Of a stretch of DNA of 64,000 nt, positions 54,729-62,651 are shown in pieces; positions within the stretch are counted from its first letter, which is position 1; each line of letters starts with the position of its first letter. Position numbers and translations under genes: made by a program. This stretch comes from Pseudomonas farsensis (GTDB lineage: Bacteria > Pseudomonadota > Gammaproteobacteria > Pseudomonadales > Pseudomonadaceae): NCBI RefSeq assembly GCF_014268805.2, contig NZ_JABWRF020000002.1, positions 1,308,001 to 1,372,000 on the forward strand. The letters run 5' to 3'. Under the pieces are notes generated by a model. That model worked only from the letters and a program-made list of their open reading frames with translations. It did no database searches and was not told the origin of the DNA.

Positions 54729-56195
54729 TTACCACCACCCTTTGTCCTTGAGGTGTTTTACGACGAGGTCGGCCTGACTCGCCCACGGTTCAGTTGAAGC
54801 AAGAAGCTCACGCAGTGCTTTCATGTCCCCGCCTGAATGAAGCAGCAGTGAAGGGAGCGCCGTGTCGAGCTTTTCGAGAAATCTGTCTCTGTCTACAAAA
54901 CCTTGATTCATCATTTCTGGACGAGAAGAATAGTCCTCGCCGATGCTTACAATAGGGAAGCAATCTTCAATGATTCCGAGTGCTGCTGCGAAGGCTTTGG
55001 CTCTATCTCTATCTTTGTCCTCTAGCATCCCTGTAATTAGGGGGTGCTCGCGGTTGATATAGTAGCGAACTTCACCGTTCCGCACGTACTTCGCCCAGAC
55101 CGACGTTTTTCCAGCTTTTTCTTGGATCCGCCCGCCTCTGGACTGAAATACCTTTCCAGATCTACTTTTGAGCCGGCCGACGATGTCCTTCAAGCGGTTT
55201 TTAAGCCCTGAGGGTAGCTGCGCGTCTGCCTTATCGAGAGTGATTTTCCATATCGCATCTAGCGTGTTGGGGATGTTGATAGCGACCCTGACAAGTTGTG
55301 ATAGCTCGCCGTGCCTTACCAGTCTAAACCACGTCCCATGTATGATGAGGCGGTGCTGTCTATAAACATAGAAGCCTTGATTTCGAACGAAACCTTCCTC
55401 ACCGCCGAGCTGATCGTGCTCGCCCGCAGTCAATTTCGAATAGTGCGGTAGGATGAAGGCCTGCACTCCGATTGGCTGTCCATTAAAGTTAAGGATCTCC
55501 CTCGGCTGGGCCTGCGTTGCATCATGGTCGCGGAAAAAGGGATCTCTCGGCTTCAGTGGGATACCATTAAAACTGATTTTGAGTTTCCGAAGGCCTTCCT
55601 CGCCTCCTAAGTAGCGATGGAAAATGAGTGACAGCTTCTTTTGAGCGTGTGCGACTAGATCGTTAAAACCCTTGCCAGCAACTTGTCCATACTCGGAAAG
55701 GCGATCGCACATTCTCCAAATGATCTCTGTCCCGTTGCGCTCAAGGAGCCGCTGATCGGCCTGGGCTTCAATCTCATCTGGCTCAAGAACTCCCATCTTC
55801 CAGTTTTCGATGTCATCCAGATTCCACGATGCGCCGGAAAGTGCTCCATCCTGACTCGTGACTACGGTCAAATGCCGGCATTGTGACAGTGATGCCGACT
55901 TCATGCCCCACCCGAAGCGTCCGAGGTCATCAGGAGCTCGCTCTTCATTGGGATTGGTGCTGGCAGGTCTCATTGCCCGATGAAGTTCGGCCGATGTCAT
56001 TCCGGATCCGTCGTCTAAAATCCTGACCTCGGGCCCATCATCCTTCCGGATGCATTTGATGTCGATGTTCTGGGCTCTCGCCTTGATGCTGTTATCTAGC
56101 AGATCTGCAAGAGCACTTGACAGGTCGTAATTCCCGAAGCTACGCGCTGAGGTCATCAGCGCGGACGCATCAGGAGGATTATTTACATGCCTCAT
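54729..56195 (-). CDS. GHKL ATPase (MORC/MutL-like) of the restriction operon
   Basis: A 488-residue protein with an N-terminal HATPase_c-type fold. The N-box is SALADLLDNSIKA with Asn35, followed by VRILDDGSGMTSAELHRAM and the lid GRFGWGMKSASLSQC. A second domain of S5 type follows from about 210, then a charged C-terminal part. The layout matches MORC/MutL-type GHKL ATPases, which dimerise on ATP binding and clamp DNA. Start 56195 is set by GGGGA five bases upstream. It is first in the operon and probably the sensor/clamp subunit. Confidence 0.9.
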   Translation of the reverse strand: MRHVNNPPDASALMTSARSFGNYDLSSALADLLDNSIKARAQNIDIKCIRKDDGPEVRILDDGSGMTSAELHRAMRPASTNPNEERAPDDLGRFGWGMKSASLSQCRHLTVVTSQDGALSGASWNLDDIENWKMGVLEPDEIEAQADQRLLERNGTEIIWRMCDRLSEYGQVAGKGFNDLVAHAQKKLSLIFHRYLGGEEGLRKLKISFNGIPLKPRDPFFRDHDATQAQPREILNFNGQPIGVQAFILPHYSKLTAGEHDQLGGEEGFVRNQGFYVYRQHRLIIHGTWFRLVRHGELSQLVRVAINIPNTLDAIWKITLDKADAQLPSGLKNRLKDIVGRLKSRSGKVFQSRGGRIQEKAGKTSVWAKYVRNGEVRYYINREHPLITGMLEDKDRDRAKAFAAALGIIEDCFPIVSIGEDYSSRPEMMNQGFVDRDRFLEKLDTALPSLLLHSGGDMKALRELLASTEPWASQADLVVKHLKDKGWW

Positions 56196-56314
56196 AGATC
56201 CCCATTCAACTCGACACATGACACTGGGGAAAGCCCCCTGCTTAACGTTTTTTGACTTCGATCAGCCGAGCGTATCCGAGATTTGGCTGTTTTCGATAGC
56301 TCTCGAACGTTGCA

Positions 56315-56346
56315 TTTACCACATAAAGCACGGTTATGGTGGTAAA
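56315..56346. promoter_or_regulatory. Imperfect palindrome upstream of the restriction operon
   Basis: TTTACCACATAA, then AGCACGG, then TTATGGTGGTAAA: inverted arms of 12-13 bp with one indel, 120-150 bp before the GHKL start codon. It could be an operator; no controller-protein gene is seen next to it. The 243-bp gap 56196-56438 holds nothing else recognised. Confidence 0.4.
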
Positions 56347-56438
56347 TTGCCTCTATTGCAGGCCGATGTCCTCTACACGGCTTCTGGAATGTAGCCGCGG
56401 CTCGGTTTCCGGTCAGGGGCAACTGGTGGCAGCGGGCC

Positions 56439-56765
56439 CTACAGGCGCTGTAGGATAGCCTCACTTTCGAGGAAAAATATGACCTCATTGCCTCGAAGCA
56501 GCTTCACGTCGCGATCTAATCTTTTCCAGATCAATAGGCTGGTTAGGCGATAGTAGTAACGGGTGGCATTGGAGTGGTCTTTCAAGTACTCGGTGAGAAA
56601 CCAGCGGACATGCTTGAGCTGCCAAGTCCACGGATTGTCTCGCTGCCATCGATGTTGAATGGCCGCTTGCATGGTTCGTGCTTGGCGCAGGTGTCGTTTC
56701 TGAGTCGAGCTCGAGCCAGTCAGTACGCCGCTTAGGAACAAGGCCATGTCAAATGGCTTACTCAT
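56439..56765 (-). CDS. Small hypothetical protein coupled to a recombinase
   Basis: A 108-residue basic protein, rich in Arg, Trp and Tyr (HRWQRDNPWTWQLKHVRWFLTEYLKDHSNATRYYYRL), with no recognised family. Its ATG overlaps the stop of the recombinase gene by 4 bp, so it is translated with it. A DNA-binding accessory role in recombination is possible but not shown. Confidence 0.65.
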   Translation of the reverse strand: MSKPFDMALFLSGVLTGSSSTQKRHLRQARTMQAAIQHRWQRDNPWTWQLKHVRWFLTEYLKDHSNATRYYYRLTSLLIWKRLDRDVKLLRGNEVIFFLESEAILQRL

Positions 56766-57742
56766 GTTCGTCCACCGATGTAGGCCGAGACTACATCAAC
56801 TCGGTTGTGTCCGAGCTCAAGGCTGATTTGCCGGCGTGCCTGGCGATCAAGTCCACGGTCGACTCTATAGCATAGGCCGCCGTAGATTGGCGCTGCCTGG
56901 CCGGTGAGATGTTCGTAACGGTCGCAGGCGTAAGCTGCACGTAATTCATGGAAGCCTTTGAGTCCATGTTCATGCAACACTTCGCGAGCAGGTAGCACAG
57001 TCTGTTGCATGAATGCGGCATAGGTTTCATCTTGGGCCAGCAGGTTGCGGCTGCCGACCGGCGATGCTGCACGCGCTAACTGGAGCGCCGCTTTAACTTG
57101 CTCAGTGGCTATGATCCAGCGCGGTGCTGATGCCCCTGATCGGCCGCCTTTTGTGCCATCCTGGATGTTGATACGGCCCAACTGTTTGGATTCGCGGTGC
57201 AAGCGCGGCAGGTCCGCTAGGATCGCTTCGCGTAGGCGCATACCGGTAGTCCGGGCCAGCATGACAATCGCGGCCACCCGCTCGTACTGCTGACCAATCA
57301 GCGCATGCACCACTCGCTGCACTTGTTGACGGTCTTGGCCGTCCGGTACACGTATGCGCACGTTAGAGCGCTGCAGCCCCAACGTCTGGCTCGGGCTGAT
57401 GATTCTCACTTCCTGATCACCGCGCAGCGCAGCGAGGGTACGGTTGACGCTGCTCAGGCGGTTTTGCGCGGTAGCGATGCGCAGATTGCCTTGTTGGATC
57501 TGATGACGCAGGTATGTGGCGTAGTCTTGGAGCGTCTGTCGATCAATCTGGCGTGCATCGTTGTAACCGGGGCCGTCCTCCGATCGGCACCAACGCACGA
57601 AGGCTTGCCAGCGATCGCTGTGTGCTTTGACGGTGGCGAAGTGGCCGCCGGCAAACAGATCTTTCAGGGCCTGCCGACCGGCGTAGCTCAGTTGGCGACC
57701 GTAGCCAAAATTGCGACCATCACGCCGACCGACCAGCGCCAT
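56762..57742 (-). CDS. Tyrosine recombinase, integrase-domain protein (Integrase_1 type)
   Basis: A 326-residue phage-type recombinase with an N-terminal SAM-like core-binding domain (TVKAHSDRWQAFVRWCRSEDG ... ATYLRHQI) and a catalytic domain. The first catalytic Arg is in ARTTGMRLREAILADLPR, a Lys in IQDGTKGGRSG, and His/Arg in GFHELRAAYACDRYEH. The final Tyr is in LGHNRVDVVSAYIGG. Start MALVGRRDG at 57742 follows AAGGTGAAG; the open frame further upstream overlaps the next gene. It is a second recombinase of the island, distinct from the ssrA integrase. Confidence 0.87.
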   Translation of the reverse strand: MALVGRRDGRNFGYGRQLSYAGRQALKDLFAGGHFATVKAHSDRWQAFVRWCRSEDGPGYNDARQIDRQTLQDYATYLRHQIQQGNLRIATAQNRLSSVNRTLAALRGDQEVRIISPSQTLGLQRSNVRIRVPDGQDRQQVQRVVHALIGQQYERVAAIVMLARTTGMRLREAILADLPRLHRESKQLGRINIQDGTKGGRSGASAPRWIIATEQVKAALQLARAASPVGSRNLLAQDETYAAFMQQTVLPAREVLHEHGLKGFHELRAAYACDRYEHLTGQAAPIYGGLCYRVDRGLDRQARRQISLELGHNRVDVVSAYIGGRT

Positions 57743-58079
57743 TGTCTTCACCTTGATCGTTGGCTTGTAGGAGCAGCAGCAGGGCTTTCCAGTGCGGGCC
57801 GATGGTGTCCAACTGTCCCCAGTGTGCTGGGCGGATGAGGAGGGCATTTTCGCTGCGTTGCAGCAGAGCCCCTTCTTCTTGCAACTGCTCGATAAGCCGA
57901 GCGAGGTTGATTGACTCAGATGTTGGAGCGGCGACAGCGGCGACACTGGCGACAACCCCCGCCGCATCTGGATTGGCACGTGGCGACAGAGTGGTGGCAG
58001 TGGCGGCGACACTTCGTAACTCGGTCGGCGAGCGATGTTGCGCTCTATAGCGGCGCACGGCGTCATTGAGCCGGAACAT
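57720..58079 (-). CDS. Small hypothetical protein of the integrative element
   Basis: A 119-residue protein: a basic N-terminus (MFRLNDAVRRYRAQHRSP), an Ala/Val-rich middle encoded by GTCGCC repeats, and a helical C-terminus (LARLIEQLQEEGALLQRSENALLIRPAHWGQLDTIGPHWKALL). Start 58079 follows GAGGTG; it overlaps the DUF3987 stop by 17 bp and the recombinase start by 23 bp. Unknown function, but part of the DUF3987-recombinase unit. Confidence 0.65.
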   Translation of the reverse strand: MFRLNDAVRRYRAQHRSPTELRSVAATATTLSPRANPDAAGVVASVAAVAAPTSESINLARLIEQLQEEGALLQRSENALLIRPAHWGQLDTIGPHWKALLLLLQANDQGEDNGAGRSA

Positions 58080-59460
58080 GGCGCACCTCGAATATGTCCC
58101 CGTCATTGTTCAGCCAGTTATGGGCAACCAGTTGCAGCAATAACTCGAAGGTGTGCCGCGTGCTTTTACGGGCAAAGCGAGGGCCGTTGCGTGTGATATC
58201 GCGGAGGCGAAACGGTGGCCAGTTCTTCTTTATCAACCAGCGCAGCAGGCAATCGGCCTCTGCGCGAAGCTTATTCAGCGGTTCTTGTTCAGTCAGTCGT
58301 TGGTTCTCGGCCAGGTAGTAGTCCATCAGCGTAGAGGCGCGCTGAATGTGCATGTCTTCCAATACAGTCGATTCCTCAACCACCGCCATCACACCAGCCA
58401 TGCGTAGTACGTTCGCGGCGGCTTTGCTCGCTGCAGCTTGGACGTTGACCAGTTCGCCGAACTCCCCTGACTCGCATTCAATGGTGTCGTGAATGGCAAT
58501 CCATGCTTCACGGGCGCGTGGGCTCAACTCTATGACCGCAGGTGTGAGGCCACCATCTGTATGCCGTGACCAAGGCTTCTGCATCAGCGCGGCAATGCGC
58601 TGCTGGTACAGGTGCACCTTTGGATCTCGGGTCAGATCGATGGGTTTGTACAGCCGTTGTCCAACCAGACGCTCGGGCCAACTGACCAGGCAGCGCCCCA
58701 GGATGCCCTGGTCTTTGATATCTGCGTCCTGAAGCAAGCGGTCTGCCAGGCGGGGTTGAAGCATCAAGTGCATGCTGAGCCGGCGATCATAGGCACGCAG
58801 ACTTTCTCCAGTCATCGCGCGCGACCGATCAATCGGGCTACCGTCCCACAGCGTCGACAAGTGAGTGATCGCCTTGATCATGTTGTCCTTGCTCATGGTG
58901 CTGCCGCCCAAAAACTGCCCGCCCTCATCGCTGAACAGCCCCATGCTGGGCAAGCCGTGACACAGGCTTTTGACAAGGCCCTCAATGGTCGGCTCAGCAG
59001 TGAGCAGTCTTGGTTGGACGGGTTCAGGTTGGGCGTCCAGCGCTAGCTGTGCTGACTTTTTCGAGGTTGGCGATCTCGCGGTGAGGCTCATTGCAGCTCG
59101 GTGCGCCTTGAGTTGTTCGCCATAAGCGATCCACTGCTGTCTTTCCCAATCGCGTACGGCCTGCAGCGCAATATGGTCCACCGCGCTTTTGCGATCACCC
59201 GAGCAAGCCACCGTCAGCAAGTACAGCGACAACGGATAAATTCGGCCGTCGAGGTGAACATTGGCGTGCGCCTGGCTCGCCAAAGCTGCCGTGGCTAGAA
59301 CAGATTGCGCGGCCATGGCGCAGGGCACGCCGATCACATCGGACATGCGTTCCACCGCAGGCCCTAATAGATCGCCCAGCGCCGCGACCGGGTAGGGTAG
59401 GGGCGTAATCTGCTGTTCCAACAAGGGGCGTGGTGGCCCTTGTACTTCGCGCAGTTGCAT
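58063..59460 (-). CDS. DUF3987 domain-containing protein (YfjI-like)
   Basis: A 465-residue protein of the DUF3987/YfjI family, usually found in integrative elements and thought to be replication-related with a P-loop-like core. Diagnostic are FPLPYPVAALGDLLGPAVERMSDVIGVPCAMAAQSVLATAALASQAHANV at the start, VACSGDRKSAVDHIAL (a degenerate nucleotide-binding loop) and GLFSDEGGQFLGGSTMSKDNMIKAITHLSTLWDG. GGAGG precedes the ATG. It is first of four minus-strand genes ending at 56439. Confidence 0.85.
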   Translation of the reverse strand: MQLREVQGPPRPLLEQQITPLPYPVAALGDLLGPAVERMSDVIGVPCAMAAQSVLATAALASQAHANVHLDGRIYPLSLYLLTVACSGDRKSAVDHIALQAVRDWERQQWIAYGEQLKAHRAAMSLTARSPTSKKSAQLALDAQPEPVQPRLLTAEPTIEGLVKSLCHGLPSMGLFSDEGGQFLGGSTMSKDNMIKAITHLSTLWDGSPIDRSRAMTGESLRAYDRRLSMHLMLQPRLADRLLQDADIKDQGILGRCLVSWPERLVGQRLYKPIDLTRDPKVHLYQQRIAALMQKPWSRHTDGGLTPAVIELSPRAREAWIAIHDTIECESGEFGELVNVQAAASKAAANVLRMAGVMAVVEESTVLEDMHIQRASTLMDYYLAENQRLTEQEPLNKLRAEADCLLRWLIKKNWPPFRLRDITRNGPRFARKSTRHTFELLLQLVAHNWLNNDGDIFEVRHVPAQ

Positions 59461-60424
59461 AGCCGTCCTCCATAAATTACCGATCTCTCCCTCACGTCAT
59501 CCCGCCAAGAATGTTGAGTGTTATCAGGGATCAAGGCCCCTGCGACCTGTGAGGGTGTCCACTGACGCGGGACTGGCGGCTCCTTACGACCAGGAGCAAG
59601 GGCATCTCATGATCTGGCCTCCTGAGCACCGTTACCGGTGGGCGGGTGGAGGCTGCACTGGCTGACGAGACCAGCGCCGCGAGATCCTGAGCCAGGAGCA
59701 AGCAGCACTGCGATGACCGGGGCATGCCTGACTGTCAGTCAGGTGCAGTCCATTCCTTGGTCTGCGGCACCATCATCTACAGGGCTGTCGCTGGTGACAT
59801 CTGCGTTTGTCACGCCGATTGTCACGAGGGGAATTGCCGCAAAGCCCTGTGCGATGAGGGCTGCAGCAGTGGTAGGAGCGCCCGTCTCTTTTCTGGAAAA
59901 AGAGACGGGCGAGCGGTTGGCGCAAAACGTTGGCCGAGCAGGTTCGTTGCTGCAGGGCTAAACGGTTAGCGGGCAGCCGCACTAGGCGGATTGTTTAGAG
60001 GGCGTCCATCATTCTGGCGAATGACCGTGCGAGCCTCCGGGCGCGAATCGCACTTTGGGATGAACCACCGGGTTAGCGGCATGACCTTGAAGGCTCTGGT
60101 CATCTGGGGGGCTGCCTAAGGCAGCGCTTTGAACCTTCGTTCTATCGGTCACCGCGGCAGGGGTCAATTGGTGAAGGGCACATGGAAATGCGCCAGATTT
60201 CACCTCTGGCGTGCTATGGAAGTCGGTGGGTGTCAGTGGCAAAGTGGCCGTTTGTCGCTTTTCTAGTGTTAGCCCGTGAGCATGGGGATGCGAAGCCTCC
60301 CCATGCTCACGGGCTTAGCCGGAGAAGCCAAAGTCGAGGCGAGTTGGCGACTGTCGCCATCCGCTCAGACGGCAAGGATGTAGATGGCACGCGGTCTGTC
60401 GCCAGTGTCGCCGTTGTCGCCGCC
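59461..60424. other. 964-bp non-coding stretch of the island with hairpins
   Basis: No supported gene; AlpA-like or excisionase genes, often present here, were looked for and not recognised. It contains a hairpin at 59881-59909 (CCCGTCTCTTTT and complement), a longer one at 60271-60315, and at 60397-60423 an inverted copy of the GTCGCC-rich segment of the 57720-58079 gene. This may be a regulatory or replication-origin region. Confidence 0.5.
60271..60315. repeat. 18-bp perfect inverted repeat
   Basis: AGCCCGTGAGCATGGGGA and its exact complement TCCCCATGCTCACGGGCT are separated by nine bases. There is no T-run after it, so it is not a typical terminator. It lies between DUF3987 and the ssrA integrase. 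Confidence 0.85.
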
Positions 60425-61681
60425 CTATCGGATGGGTACTACGTTTCGATCCCTAGCCGCATTCATCGCGCTGGCCGAGAGATTGCCCGTCGACGCCTTC
60501 AGAATGTACTCGCTCCACCAAGCCATCATCGGCCGCCGTCGCTCGATGTAGTCGGCTCGGTTGTAGGCACTGCGCACCTCATCCTTGTCGACGTGCGCCA
60601 ACGCCACTTCGATGAGCTCCGGGTCCCACCCATATTCATTCAAGATGGTGCTGGCCATCGAGCGCATGCCGTGGCTGACCAAGCGGTCCTGGAAGCCCAT
60701 GCGTTTCAATGCCATGTTGGCGGTCTGGCTATTGGCATGAGTACGAGGGTTTCGGTCTGCGGGGAAGACGTATTCCCGATGACCACTGTGGGACTTCAGT
60801 ATCTCCAGCAATGACATGGCTTGATCGCTCAACGGGATGCTGTGCGGGCGGCGCTTCTTCATCCGCTCCGGCGGGATGGTCCAGACACGCCTTTCAAAGT
60901 CGATGTCTACCCAGCGAGTAGTTGCCGCCTCAGCGGGGCGAGTCATGGTGTGCAACTGCCACTCGATCAGGCAGCGGGTCGTGCGCTTGATACTGGCATT
61001 CGCTATTTCCAGCATGAGCTCAGGAAGCTCCTCGGGTGATAGTGCCGCCATGTTTTCTTTCTTCGGTTTCTTGAATACCGCCCGAATCCCGCTTAGGGGG
61101 TTCGCGAAAATCATTCCCGAATTGACCCCATAGGTCATGATCTCGTTGAGGCGCTGGCTAAGCCGCTTCACGGTTTCCAAGCTGCCTTTGGCTTCGATGG
61201 GACGAAGAATTTTTATCACCATCGGTGCGCTGACTTCCGAGATCGGAGTCGATTTCATGCTCGGGAAAATGTGCAGCGTGAGTGAGCGCCAGATGTCCTC
61301 GGCATAAGCCGGCGTGACCGAGTCCTTTTTCAGCTCGAACCAGGAGGTAGCTACTTTCTCGAACGTATGTTCCGTCTCGGCTAGCTTGGCCTGCGCGAGA
61401 TCATTGCGCTGAGCTTTTGGGTCGATCCCCTGCGCAAGTACTTCCCTAGCCTCAACCGCTTTCCGCCGAGCTTGCGCTAGAGAGACTTCGGGATAGGAGC
61501 CGAGCGCCATGTTGATTCGATTTTTGGTGACCGGATGCCTGTAGTTGAAATTCCATTGCATCGAGCGATTGACCCGGACGCGGAGCTGGAGGCCGTCGCC
61601 ATCCGTGATGACATAGTCCTTGTCTTTGGGCTTGACTGCCTTGAGCTGGCGGTCGGAGAGACGAGCTGTTTGAGCGCACAT
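60425..61681 (-). CDS. P4-type tyrosine integrase (ssrA-specific)
   Basis: A 418-residue integrase with the P4/CP4-57 arrangement: DUF4102 N-terminal domain (TARLSDRQLKAVKPKDKDYVITDGDGLQLRVR) and core-binding domain. The catalytic Arg is in LHTMTRPAEAATTRW; His-x-x-Arg is in VSHGMRSMASTILNE. The second His and catalytic Tyr lie in VALAHVDKDEVRSAYNRADYIERR. Start 61681 follows AGGGAG. Its 5' end lies about 190 bp from the ssrA 3' end, as expected for an integrase that uses ssrA as attB. Confidence 0.93.
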   Translation of the reverse strand: MCAQTARLSDRQLKAVKPKDKDYVITDGDGLQLRVRVNRSMQWNFNYRHPVTKNRINMALGSYPEVSLAQARRKAVEAREVLAQGIDPKAQRNDLAQAKLAETEHTFEKVATSWFELKKDSVTPAYAEDIWRSLTLHIFPSMKSTPISEVSAPMVIKILRPIEAKGSLETVKRLSQRLNEIMTYGVNSGMIFANPLSGIRAVFKKPKKENMAALSPEELPELMLEIANASIKRTTRCLIEWQLHTMTRPAEAATTRWVDIDFERRVWTIPPERMKKRRPHSIPLSDQAMSLLEILKSHSGHREYVFPADRNPRTHANSQTANMALKRMGFQDRLVSHGMRSMASTILNEYGWDPELIEVALAHVDKDEVRSAYNRADYIERRRPMMAWWSEYILKASTGNLSASAMNAARDRNVVPIR

Positions 61682-61705
61682 GGGATGAGCTCCCTGACAC
61701 CTTTT

Positions 61706-61755
61706 GGTATTCCCAAGATTAGCCCTAGGTAGGCGGGAATACCACCGGGAATACC
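61706..61755. other. Arm-type repeats beside the integrase
   Basis: GGAATACC at 61736-61743 and 61748-61755 (12 bp apart), with an inverted copy GGTATTCC at 61706-61713. The direct pair has exactly the spacing of the pair at 46311-46330. Confidence 0.6.
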
Positions 61756-61831
61756 CGAACGGTTGGAACTCAAAAACCCTCAAAAGACCACAAAAGCGCT
61801 GGAAGCCGCGTATTTACTGGGTCGGAGGCAC

Positions 61832-61857
61832 AAAAAAAGACGTCCGTGGACGTCTTT
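61832..61857 (-). terminator. ssrA-side terminator
   Basis: On the minus strand, AAAGACGTCC, AC, GGACGTCTTT followed by a T-run is an intrinsic terminator 12 bp after the tmRNA 3' end. Confidence 0.85.
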
Positions 61858-61865
61858 GATTGATC

Positions 61866-61891
61866 ATTTGGTGGAGCCGGGGGGATTTGAA
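61866..61891. other. Right attachment site at the ssrA 3' end
   Basis: ATTTGGTGGAGCCGGGGGGA and TTTGAA cover the CCA end, acceptor stem and part of the T-arm of ssrA. The related copy at 46231 defines the other border of a 15.6-kb segment. Confidence 0.65.
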
Positions 61892-62260
61892 CCCCCGTCC
61901 GCCAGTACTCCGCTGTCGGTACTACATGCTTAGCCGTGTCTACTGAGTTAATCCGCAGCCGCCCGACGGGCAGGGTGCTTTGGACGAGTTGGGTAAGTTT
62001 TAGTCGATTCGCCCCCAACGTGCTGCACGACGATCCTGTTCTGTATGACAATCACTTCGGGTTTACAGGCATCCCCTAGTGATTGCTGGAGCCGAAGCTA
62101 CCAGGAGAGCGGGCTCGGCTGCTTACGCAGCGAGAGCGTAACCCTCGTAGTTTTCGTCATTGGCAACTATAGAAAGTTGCAACAGTGGATTTACGAGTTC
62201 TGTTACCAACTCGGCATGCACCTAGAGTTTCGCTACCGGCGTCGAATCCTAATCGGCCCC
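61869..62260 (-). ncRNA. ssrA: Transfer-messenger RNA
   Basis: A 392-nt tmRNA that rescues stalled ribosomes together with SmpB. The 5' end GGGGCCGATTAGGATTCGAC and the 3' end GGCTCCACCA form the acceptor stem; GGTTCAAATCC gives the T-loop. The tag reading frame lies at 62123-62164 and encodes ANDENYEGYALAA and a TAA stop, three residues longer than the E. coli tag. The gene is intact despite the integration event. Confidence 0.97.
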
Positions 62261-62303
62261 ACACTCAGCTCTAGCTGACCGCACCTTTCGGCACGTGGGG
62301 TGG

Positions 62304-62332
62304 AGTATACGCCGTTACGCGGGCGGCGTCGA
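62304..62332 (-). promoter_or_regulatory. Probable ssrA promoter
   Basis: On the minus strand TATACT (62309-62304) is a good -10 box; TCGACG lies 17 bp upstream as a weak -35. The start would be about 35 nt before the mature 5' end, consistent with 5' processing by RNase P. Confidence 0.55.
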
Positions 62333-62357
62333 CAGGCGATGCGCCGCCCGCTCTACA

Positions 62358-62651
62358 TCAGGTACCGCTGCCGCCGGAGGTGCCGCTGCCTTTCTCGGTT
62401 TTTTCGAGGCGCTCAAGCACTTTGCTGGTGATGGCGATGCATTCCTTGGTGTCGCCGCTGGCTTGGGCGGCCTTGGCTTTGTCGACGTGCTCGGTGATGG
62501 CTTTGTCCAGGCCTTCGGAGGTGGCGCCGGTGGTGGCCATGCTGTCGTTGATTTTCTGCAGGTTGATCGCGCACAGGTCGTCGGCGGCGAATACAGGCGA
62601 GGCCAGCAGGGTGGCGGCCGCGAATAGGGCGGAAAGCGCAGTACCTTTCAT
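62358..62651 (-). CDS. Small periplasmic protein
   Basis: A 97-residue protein with signal peptide MKGTALSALFAAATLLASPVFA and a short helical domain (DLCAINLQKINDSMATTGATSEGLDKAITEHVDKAKAAQASGDTKECIAITSKVLERLEKTEK) with two cysteines, ending in a Gly/Ser tail. It resembles small conserved pseudomonad proteins of unknown function. GAGGAG lies just upstream of the ATG. Confidence 0.82.
   Translation of the reverse strand: MKGTALSALFAAATLLASPVFAADDLCAINLQKINDSMATTGATSEGLDKAITEHVDKAKAAQASGDTKECIAITSKVLERLEKTEKGSGTSGGSGT

Noticed and set aside
46344-56195. BREX, DISARM or type I restriction system
   Set aside because: No PglZ, BrxC, DrmA/B or HsdR/M/S signature is present; the ATPase and helicase are of GHKL and Z1 type.
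56762-58066. Longer 434-residue version of the Integrase_1-type recombinase
   Set aside because: The extra N-terminal 108 codons run antiphase through the overlapping small gene and lack conserved sequence; the ATG at 57742 with AAGGTGAAG is the better start.
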